IMG/VR virus record: IMGVR_UViG_3300035724_000021 | Coordinates: 1 to 27,562 of that record | Origin: a virus | Length of the DNA: 27,562 bases | Reading direction: 5' to 3' (one strand) | Shown: piece by piece, positions 21,097 through 27,562 of the stretch | Numbering within the stretch: the first letter of the stretch is position 1 | Layout of the letters: the number at the start of each line of letters is the position of its first letter | The notes under the pieces: model-generated | Seen by the model: only the letters and a program-made list of their open reading frames with translations | Told to the model about the DNA's origin: nothing | Database searches by the model: none | Program-made: the position numbers and the translations under genes

Positions 21097-24000
21097 ATGA
21101 AGATCGTTCGCCGATTCACTACTGCAGGGACACCTGTCGAAGAACAGATTGTCTGGAAGCGGATGGCCTCCCACATCGAAGACATGAGAACTGGGAAGGT
21201 CATACACCATCAAGACGACGTTGAAGTCCCGGAGCAGTGGTCGCAGACGGCGACGAACATGCTATCCCAGAAGTACTTTCGGAAGCGCGGCGTCCCAACA
21301 AGGACTATCCGCTTCAACTCTCCTGAAGAATCGGATATGCCCGGCTGGATACAGCGTTCAATCCCGGCTATGGATGCCGAGTACATCGGCGAGACCTCTG
21401 GGAAGCAGGCCTTTCACCGGTTGGCTGGCTGCTGGACGTACTGGGCCTGGAAGATGGGACTCATCAAGGATGGGGTATCAGCCCGGAATTACTATGACGA
21501 GATGTACTGGATGCTTGCCATGCAGTACGCTGCACCCAATTCGCCTCAGTGGTTCAATACCGGACTGCATTGGGCCTATGGCATCGAGGGACCGGATTCC
21601 GGTCAGTGGACGGTACTCTGGGACGGGAACATCGCAGATGGAGTTACATATCCTTACGTTGACCGAGTATATGATTCATACTCCAGGCCTCAGCCGCACG
21701 CATGTTTTATCCAGCCAGTCCAGGATGATCTTGTCAATGAAGGCGGCATTATGGACCTATGGGTTCGGGAGGCGCGTCTTTTCAAGCACGGCTCTGGCAC
21801 CGGTACAAACTTTTCTAGTCTCCGTGGTGAAGGGGAAGGACTCTCGGGTGGAGGTCGTTCCTCCGGTCTCATGTCCTTTCTACAGATCGGTGATCGAGCG
21901 GCTGGTTCAATTAAGTCTGGCGGTACCACTCGAAGAGCTGCCAAGATGGTCTGTATCGATGTGGACCATCCAGACATCGGAGAGTTCATCGAGTGGAAGT
22001 CCGGAGAAGAAAACAAGGCCTCAGACATCGCCGTGGGGTCGAAAGTCACAGCACGACATCTGAGAGGCATCCACGAGGCAGTTCTGAGATGGGGAACCAG
22101 TTCGGTTCTCTATAAGGAGCGTGTAAATGCTGCACGTGATGATGGCGTCCCTGACTCGATTATCAACCGGGTGCGCTACGCTGCAGAGCGAGACGAGCCG
22201 TTCAAATGGGAAGTCTACGAGGCTAACTCTTGGGAGGGAGTCCCGATCGAGACGGTCTCAGGGCAGAACGCAAACAACTCGATCAGGATCACCTCGAAGT
22301 TTCTACAAGCCGTCGACGAAGATAAGCCTTGGGACTTGATCGCCAGGACTACTGGCAAGCCGATGAAGACCGTATCGGCCAAGGGTCTCTGGGACAAGAT
22401 CGTTCGAGCTGCCTGGACTACCGCTGACCCAGGTATGCAGTTCCATGACGTGATCAACGACTGGCACACCTGCAAAGCGGATGGAGACATCAATGCCTCT
22501 AATCCATGCTCCGAATACATGTTCCTCGACGATACTGCTTGCAATCTTGCTTCGCTCAACCTGGTTAAGTTCCGTGGGTCTAATGGTGGTGTGGATGTTA
22601 ACGCATACATCCACGCCTTGAGGCTGTGGACAGTCACTCTGGATATCTCAATCCAGATGGCTTCGTTCCCGTCCCGGAACATTGCACACAACACTATGCA
22701 GTATCGGACGCTGGGGTTAGGCTACGCCAATCTCGGCGGCCTCTTGATGCGTTCAGGCATCCCATACGACTCTGAGGTGGGGCGCAACTTCGCAGCAGCT
22801 TTGACCTCTCTAATGACAGCTGTAGCGTACAGCACCTCCGCAGAGATGGCTGGCGAGATCGGCCCGTTCCCAGCATGGGAGCGCAACAAACACTACATGG
22901 CCGTTGTGATGGGCATGCATGCTGCTGCCCTGGACGGCCTTCAGACGGACGAGTGGTCTGGGCAGTTGCTAGTTGCAGCTCAGCGCTACTGGAGTTTGGT
23001 CGTAAATGATGCAGGGACTGTTGGCTTCCGCAATGCACAGGGGACGTTGCTAGCCCCAACAGGCACTATCGGACTCCTGATGGACGTCGACACAACAGGC
23101 TGCGAACCCGAGACCTCCCTAGTGCGCTACAAGAACTACGCCGGAGGCGGCTCGGATAAGTTCGTGTGTCAAGCAGTCGAAGAAGGCCTCATTAAGCTCG
23201 GCTACAACGGCGACCATCTGAAGGCCGTTCTCAAGTTCGTCGAGGAGAACGGGCACCTAGCAGTTGCGACTGAGAATCACGTCGCAGGTATCTGGTCGGA
23301 GCACCTCCCAGTCTTCGACTGCGCTCTAGACCGTAAGGAGACCACCAGATATATTCGGCCGATGGCCCACATCGAGATGCTGGCGGCCATCCAGCCGTTC
23401 CTGTCTGGAGCGGCGAGCAAAACGTGCAATCTGCCTGAGACAGCAACCTACGAAGACGTCGACATGCTTTACCGGGCTGCTGAGCGGTTGAAGTGCAAGG
23501 CTGTCGCCCTATACCGAAACAACTGCAAGCTCACCCAACCAGTCCAAACCGAGCAGCAGCCGGCCGTCGAGCGCCCAGACGACCAGCCCTTCATCCCTGA
23601 GACCGATCTAGTACGTCACACATCCATAGAGGAGCTCCGAGCAGAGAGGACGCACAGCAACGGCCATGACAAGACGAACGGATCGATGCAGAGGGGCGAG
23701 AGGAAGTACCCTCCCAACAGGCGATATGGACCGGCACAGAAGGTTCGCATCAACGACCAAGTGATCCATATCCGAACCTCCGAGTACCCTGACGACCACT
23801 CGTTCGCTGAAGTGTTCGTCGATATGGGCAAGGACGGGTCGATGCTGCAGGCGGTCCTAGGTCAGTGGGCTAAGGCTGTCTCACTTGCAAGGCAGTACGG
23901 AGCGCCGACTGAGAAGCTCGTTGAGTCGTTCCTGCATACCCGATTCGAGCCTGCTGGGTTCGTTCAGGAGCACGACCACATTAAGTCATGCACCTCCGTC

Positions 24001-24285
24001 ATCGATCTGGTTGCTCGCGAGATCGGCTTTACCTACCTCAAGCGTATGGACTTAGTCCAGGTACCCCCTGACACAGACCACGCGATGCACTTCAATCCGG
24101 TTGCATTCCAACCACAGCATCAGACAGAACATTCTTCCCTGATGGGGACTGCTGGAGTTGTAGCGTCGCCAGTTCGGATGGTTGCGTCCGGTAACGCTTG
24201 CAGTGTCTGTGGCAACGAGATGGAGTGGGACGGTACCTGCCTCAGATGTCGCCGTTGCGGCAACAATACCGGTTGCGGGAGTTAG
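21097..24285 (+). CDS. nrdJ: Adenosylcobalamin-dependent ribonucleotide reductase (class II)
   Basis: GAGGA 5 nt before the ATG at 21097 marks the start; the frame opens at 21040 inside the previous gene. The 1062-residue protein shows class II reductase features: NTGLHWAYGIEG, KHGSGTGTNFSSLR, the active-site NPCSEYMFLDDTACNLASLNL segment with its Cys and Glu, and LAPTGTIG. The C-terminal region has KSCTSVIDLVAREIGFTYL and ends in CSVCGNEMEWDG plus CLRCRRCGNNTGCGS, a zinc-ribbon-like tail seen in long NrdJ proteins. It reduces ribonucleotides to deoxyribonucleotides with a B12 radical, so it works with or without oxygen but needs host cobalamin. A weak terminator follows. Confidence 0.93.
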   Translation: MKIVRRFTTAGTPVEEQIVWKRMASHIEDMRTGKVIHHQDDVEVPEQWSQTATNMLSQKYFRKRGVPTRTIRFNSPEESDMPGWIQRSIPAMDAEYIGETSGKQAFHRLAGCWTYWAWKMGLIKDGVSARNYYDEMYWMLAMQYAAPNSPQWFNTGLHWAYGIEGPDSGQWTVLWDGNIADGVTYPYVDRVYDSYSRPQPHACFIQPVQDDLVNEGGIMDLWVREARLFKHGSGTGTNFSSLRGEGEGLSGGGRSSGLMSFLQIGDRAAGSIKSGGTTRRAAKMVCIDVDHPDIGEFIEWKSGEENKASDIAVGSKVTARHLRGIHEAVLRWGTSSVLYKERVNAARDDGVPDSIINRVRYAAERDEPFKWEVYEANSWEGVPIETVSGQNANNSIRITSKFLQAVDEDKPWDLIARTTGKPMKTVSAKGLWDKIVRAAWTTADPGMQFHDVINDWHTCKADGDINASNPCSEYMFLDDTACNLASLNLVKFRGSNGGVDVNAYIHALRLWTVTLDISIQMASFPSRNIAHNTMQYRTLGLGYANLGGLLMRSGIPYDSEVGRNFAAALTSLMTAVAYSTSAEMAGEIGPFPAWERNKHYMAVVMGMHAAALDGLQTDEWSGQLLVAAQRYWSLVVNDAGTVGFRNAQGTLLAPTGTIGLLMDVDTTGCEPETSLVRYKNYAGGGSDKFVCQAVEEGLIKLGYNGDHLKAVLKFVEENGHLAVATENHVAGIWSEHLPVFDCALDRKETTRYIRPMAHIEMLAAIQPFLSGAASKTCNLPETATYEDVDMLYRAAERLKCKAVALYRNNCKLTQPVQTEQQPAVERPDDQPFIPETDLVRHTSIEELRAERTHSNGHDKTNGSMQRGERKYPPNRRYGPAQKVRINDQVIHIRTSEYPDDHSFAEVFVDMGKDGSMLQAVLGQWAKAVSLARQYGAPTEKLVESFLHTRFEPAGFVQEHDHIKSCTSVIDLVAREIGFTYLKRMDLVQVPPDTDHAMHFNPVAFQPQHQTEHSSLMGTAGVVASPVRMVASGNACSVCGNEMEWDGTCLRCRRCGNNTGCGS

Positions 24286-24305
24286 GGTAGGCCCTCCCAT
24301 TATTT
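24277..24305 (+). terminator. Weak terminator at the nrdJ stop
   Basis: GGGAG (24277-24281) pairs with CTCCC (24294-24298), the TAG stop lies in the loop, and ATTATTT follows (24299-24305). The stem is short and the T-tract interrupted, so termination is probably partial. A promoter follows directly. Confidence 0.4.
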
Positions 24306-24311
24306 ACCCTC

Positions 24312-24341
24312 TTGCAATGACCAAGGCACATATGGTATAAT
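24312..24341 (+). promoter_or_regulatory. Leaderless promoter for the dpdA-polA unit
   Basis: TTGCAA (24312-24317) and a perfect TATAAT (24336-24341) are 18 nt apart. The next ATG is at 24348, exactly where transcription should start (six nt after the -10 box), so the mRNA would have no 5' leader. The spacer contains CCAAGGCA in the same register as in the promoters at 4605 and 11488. Confidence 0.65.
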
Positions 24342-24347
24342 AAGATA

Positions 24348-24647
24348 ATGGCTGATCCAATAGACCTCTGGGCAGTAGACCTCGACAAACCTGTGGAGGT
24401 TCTAGCCCGATACTGGAACGAATTTAACTGCTGGAGCTGGCCTGAAGAGCTGCTCAGCCTCAAGCCTGAAGGGTATGATGATATGCCCCTCAGTGAGAGG
24501 CACATCATCATTAGGCCCGCAATGCATGCGATCAGCGATAAGGTACCTGAGAAAGAATTGCTCCGGTACCACCATCTGCACAATCTATCGAGAACCGAGA
24601 CCGAGTTTGAAGCTTGGTGGGCTAAGTCTGAGGCAGGAGACATCTAA
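24348..24647 (+). CDS. Hypothetical protein translated from a probable leaderless mRNA
   Basis: The ATG at 24348 has no Shine-Dalgarno site but lies six nt after a TATAAT box, so the transcript probably begins at the start codon. The 99-residue product is acidic and tryptophan-rich (IDLWAVDLDKPVEVL, FNCWSWPEELLSL, FEAWWAKSEAGDI) and helical, without known motifs. Its stop overlaps the DpdA start as TAATG, so the two are coupled. The position suggests, but does not prove, a partner or regulator of DNA modification. Confidence 0.6.
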   Translation: MADPIDLWAVDLDKPVEVLARYWNEFNCWSWPEELLSLKPEGYDDMPLSERHIIIRPAMHAISDKVPEKELLRYHHLHNLSRTETEFEAWWAKSEAGDI

Positions 24648-25495
24648 TGGCTTTGTTTGCACCTATTGGTCCTGCTCGCCTCCTGAGGAAGATTCGTGAG
24701 CTACATGGCGACAGGATGTTAGGGAAGTACCACTTGGTGCTTGCCCATGATATCGTCGCCAACCCGGATGAGTGGAGAAACTGCCGCACACTCCCTCCAG
24801 ACTCGACTGTCATCATCGACAATTCGATCATCGAGCTCGGAGCTCCCGTCGATGTGGATACGATGGTAGAAGCCTATGGGATTCTTGGCCCTGACTACCA
24901 GTGTATCATCGTACTGCCGGATAAGTTCGACGATCCGGTTGTTACCCTAGAGCAGTCGGCTGACTACCTCGAGAAGTTGAAGTCCAGGCCGGAGCTCGGC
25001 GGTGTCGAGTACATGTACGTCGTCCAGGGCGATAGGTTGTCGGACTTCTCAGAGTCGTTTCTCTGGTCCAGCCTGGATCACATCGTTGATCGGGGAGCTC
25101 GATGGATCTCAGTACCTCGGCGAGTATGTGACAAGTTCGGCACAAGGATGGTAGGGCTCTATCCTCTGTTGAACTACAGGCTCAGAAGGCCGATAATCGA
25201 CATTCATCTGTTGGGGTTCAGCGAGAACGTCCTCGACGATGCCTGGTGTACAGCCTGTCCAGGAGTTACGGGGATTGATTCGGCAGTACCTGTTCGACTC
25301 GGCCAAGCAGGTCGCTCGATCGACTTACTACACAAAGGAGATCAAGCAGGGCCAAGAGGGACCTTCTGGGAGGACCCCCATGGCCACCTGAACCTCATGG
25401 TCGGCGAGAACCTCCTAGCTGTCAGAGTCTGGTTCGAAGCTGCACATAAGAACCTTCCCAGATATATCCCCGAAATCAAGGAGGAGTGGCTGTAA
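24647..25495 (+). CDS. dpdA: DpdA-like DNA-guanine transglycosylase
   Basis: A 282-residue protein with the layout of phage DpdA enzymes, relatives of tRNA-guanine transglycosylase: YHLVLAHDIVANPDEW near 28-43, VIIDNSIIELGAPV at 55-68 (Asp58), CIIVLPDKFDD near 86-96, MYVVQGDR near 123-130, RWISVPRRV at 152-160, and IDIHLLGFSEN at 184-194 followed by GIDSAVPVR at 209-217 (Asp211). The two aspartates are in the places expected for catalysis. DpdA exchanges guanine in DNA for a 7-deazaguanine such as preQ0. The other pathway genes are 6-9 kb upstream. The stop is directly followed by the polymerase ATG. Family call is from remembered motifs, not a search. Confidence 0.75.
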   Translation: MALFAPIGPARLLRKIRELHGDRMLGKYHLVLAHDIVANPDEWRNCRTLPPDSTVIIDNSIIELGAPVDVDTMVEAYGILGPDYQCIIVLPDKFDDPVVTLEQSADYLEKLKSRPELGGVEYMYVVQGDRLSDFSESFLWSSLDHIVDRGARWISVPRRVCDKFGTRMVGLYPLLNYRLRRPIIDIHLLGFSENVLDDAWCTACPGVTGIDSAVPVRLGQAGRSIDLLHKGDQAGPRGTFWEDPHGHLNLMVGENLLAVRVWFEAAHKNLPRYIPEIKEEWL

Positions 25496-27562
25496 ATGCC
25501 CAAACTCCTAGCAGGTCCAGCGTGGGACTTCGCTGACACGGATATGCCGAAGTGTCTTGGATGCCCTTACGGGGGAGCCAAGTGTGGTTCGCGCGGGAGG
25601 ATGGATGCACCGATAGTCTTTGTGGGCGAGGCACCCGGCCAAGAAGAGATCAGACCAGGCCAACGGCTGCCTCTAATAGGTCCTTCAGGAGAGGTATTCT
25701 GGGGTACATTCCCTCCCTTACAGACGCTCAGGGATGAGGGCATGGACCCGAATGGGTTCCTCATCCTCAATGCAGCTCAGTGCAGACCTCCGAGGACCAA
25801 GAACCAGCAGAAGAATATCGCCAACGTCAAGAGGGCAATGGTCACATGTCGTGACCGTCTGCTAGAGCAGGTAGCCAGGCATCCCCGTAAGCTCGTAGTA
25901 GCAATGGGGAACTTTGCCCTCTGGTCCTTGACAGGGAATATGAACTATAAGATCACCCAGGTTCGAGGTCAACCTATTCCTAGTCCCTTGGCTGAACATG
26001 GGATCCTGCCGGTAGTTCATCCCGCAGGCATCATGCGTGGTACTGGCAACTATCGTCAGTACAAGATGGACATGAACTACGCCCTTGACATCCTCCGGGG
26101 ACATCCTCTCAAAAGCCCCGTCAAGACATTCTACCTGGTATGCGATACACCCGACAGGGTCCGTCGAGCAATCAAGAAGTTAGTCAAGGCACCAGTTATC
26201 GACTGTGACATTGAGACGACGGGGTTCAACCCCAGAGTCGATGACATACTGGCTCTAGGGATGTCGAAGGACCCCCGGCTGGTGTACATCTTCCCAGGAG
26301 CGATTCGATCGATTGACCGGATGATCGAGTTGCAGGCCCACGAGACGTGGATGGACGGTCAGCCATCCATGATTCCATACCTGAGAGGCTTCTTCCGGAA
26401 GTACCGCGGGCATATGAAGTTCTCCGCCGCCGGCAAGCCGATAGGCAAGGGTAAGCTCTGCTGGCATAACGGCAAGTTCGACATCTCATTTATGAGGGCT
26501 CCCGGCTCGGGTCTGGAAGACGAGGACCTCTCTATTGGCCAAGAGGCAGAGGTTGCGGTCGACGAAGATACGATGTTGATGTCCTATGTGCTCGACGAGA
26601 ACAGAGGCATCCACGATCTAGAGCAGGTTGCTTCGGACCTACTGGGAGCACCAGACTACAAGTTCATTATCAAGCAGTGGGTTCCTAGGAAGAAAGATTC
26701 GTATTGTAGGATCCCCCGTACGATCCTGTACAACTATTTGGCATTGGACGTCGGCTCGACAGGCGGCATTCGAGACATCATGCGTCGCCGAGTACGGGAG
26801 GATCCGGTACAAGAGAAACTGTACCAGCATCTCCTCCGATTCTCGGAAACGGCGTATTGGATCGAACGCCGTGGCATGCCCGGGAACAGGTTCGCTCTGG
26901 AGAGGCAGCAGAGACGCCTCCAGAAGGTCCTCGACGAGTCCATAGCAGTGGTTCAGGAGGAGGCTGAGAAGCTCGGTGTTGATAAGTACATCAATCCAGG
27001 CTCCCCACAACAGATGGCCTGGATCTTCTTCGACGTCCTGAAGTATGACATCCCCGAAGGGCATGAGCGTTCTACCCAGAAGGAGGTAGTAGCGAAGCTA
27101 CCTCAGTCGCCGATTGTCAAAGCGTACAGGGCTTTCAAGGTAGCCCAGAAGGCTAAGGGGACGTATGCAGATGCCCTCCTCAGAGCGATCGATCCCGTTA
27201 CTGGACGAATTCATCCGGGACTACTTATCCATGGAACGCGCACTGGCAGACTTTCGCACAAGGTCGTCGCTAACATCCCTCGAGACAAACGCCTTAGGGG
27301 CATGTTCGCATTCGAGGTCCCTCAGCAGTCCCGAATTCTCGAACTACCCAAGCCTTACCTCATTACTAAAGGCTTCTCGGGTGAGCCGGCTGTCATCGGA
27401 GGCATGGCTCGAGGGGGCCGGCTATTCCTCAAAGCCGACCTTGATCAGGCGGAGCTTCGAGTACTTGCTGCCATGTCAGGAGACCCCGAGCTCTGTGCCA
27501 TCTACCTCTCCAACACACGCAAGCTCCACAGAGAAGTCGCATGCGAGATCTGGGGATCGCCA
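25496..27562 (+). CDS. polA: Family-A DNA polymerase with N-terminal UDG-like domain, 3' end outside window
   Basis: The frame is open from the ATG at 25496, abutting the dpdA stop, to the window edge (689 residues, no stop). Domain 1 (about 1-205) resembles family-4 uracil-DNA glycosylases: Cys20, Cys23, Cys96 and Cys118 could hold a 4Fe-4S cluster, with GEAPGQEE at 44-51, CRPP at 96-99 and HPAGIMR at 175-181. Domain 2 is a 3'-5' exonuclease: DIETTGF (Asp238, Glu240), HNGKFD (Asp329) and YLALD (Tyr414, Asp418). The polymerase domain starts with TRTGRLS at 581-587 and motif A, ADLDQAELR at 647-655. The remaining palm and fingers are beyond the window. Phage SPO1 polymerase is a known relative with such an N-terminal domain. 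It is the likely replicative polymerase. Confidence 0.92.
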   Translation, partial: MPKLLAGPAWDFADTDMPKCLGCPYGGAKCGSRGRMDAPIVFVGEAPGQEEIRPGQRLPLIGPSGEVFWGTFPPLQTLRDEGMDPNGFLILNAAQCRPPRTKNQQKNIANVKRAMVTCRDRLLEQVARHPRKLVVAMGNFALWSLTGNMNYKITQVRGQPIPSPLAEHGILPVVHPAGIMRGTGNYRQYKMDMNYALDILRGHPLKSPVKTFYLVCDTPDRVRRAIKKLVKAPVIDCDIETTGFNPRVDDILALGMSKDPRLVYIFPGAIRSIDRMIELQAHETWMDGQPSMIPYLRGFFRKYRGHMKFSAAGKPIGKGKLCWHNGKFDISFMRAPGSGLEDEDLSIGQEAEVAVDEDTMLMSYVLDENRGIHDLEQVASDLLGAPDYKFIIKQWVPRKKDSYCRIPRTILYNYLALDVGSTGGIRDIMRRRVREDPVQEKLYQHLLRFSETAYWIERRGMPGNRFALERQQRRLQKVLDESIAVVQEEAEKLGVDKYINPGSPQQMAWIFFDVLKYDIPEGHERSTQKEVVAKLPQSPIVKAYRAFKVAQKAKGTYADALLRAIDPVTGRIHPGLLIHGTRTGRLSHKVVANIPRDKRLRGMFAFEVPQQSRILELPKPYLITKGFSGEPAVIGGMARGGRLFLKADLDQAELRVLAAMSGDPELCAIYLSNTRKLHREVACEIWGSP

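Noticed and set aside
1-27562. CRISPR arrays, insertion sequences, integrase or attachment sites
   Set aside because: No regularly spaced repeats, terminal inverted repeats, transposase or integrase frames were seen.

Overview
The window reads as part of a tailed double-stranded DNA phage genome (Caudoviricetes), or possibly a prophage. Every supported gene is on the + strand. Genes are short, tightly packed and often overlap at ATGA or TAATG junctions. The recognisable content is DNA replication, recombination, nucleotide metabolism and DNA modification. No host housekeeping gene, tRNA, rRNA, CRISPR array or insertion sequence was seen. The host cannot be named from the sequence. Mid-range GC, strong Shine-Dalgarno sites, sigma70-like promoters, a leaderless promoter and a DUF6745-like protein would fit an actinobacterial host, but this is inference only.

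Layout. 1-266 is the 3' end of an unknown gene. 267-766 has no convincing gene but is packed with long complementary segments, and probably encodes a large structured RNA. 767-4521 is a run of small genes: a RuvC-like resolvase, a lipoprotein, a DUF5664-like protein, an HNH endonuclease, an ExoX-C-like protein ending in an SSB-like acidic tip, and a tiny membrane peptide. It closes with a clear rho-independent terminator at 4544-4570. A promoter at 4605-4634 starts the next unit: a GC-rich conserved phage gene, a DUF6745-like protein, ATP-dependent DNA ligase, small genes, a Fic-domain protein with its own inhibitory motif, a YkgJ-like Cys-cluster protein and an SNF2-type helicase. A third unit starts near 11512 with a Cas4/RecB-like nuclease, a Sak4-like RecA-fold ATPase and a DUF669 (SSB-like) protein.

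From 14820 to 18266 lies a 7-deazaguanine cluster: QueC, QueD, QueE and FolE, interleaved with small unknown genes. Together these enzymes convert GTP to preQ0. A DpdA-like DNA transglycosylase lies at 24647-25495, directly abutting a family-A DNA polymerase that carries an N-terminal uracil-DNA-glycosylase-like domain and runs off the window. Between them are a Gp49-like protein, ThyX, a double-HTH protein and an adenosylcobalamin-dependent ribonucleotide reductase (NrdJ). The simplest reading is a phage that makes its own dNTPs and preQ0 and inserts preQ0 in place of some guanines in its DNA, probably to resist host nucleases.

Less expected signals: (1) the roughly 450-nt structured non-coding region at 271-730; (2) three AT-rich promoters sharing a spacer motif in fixed register to the -10 box; (3) a leaderless promoter in front of the dpdA-polA unit; (4) hairpins that include or closely flank the stop codon at several gene ends; and (5) four genes of strikingly GC-rich codon use, three of which end in such hairpins.
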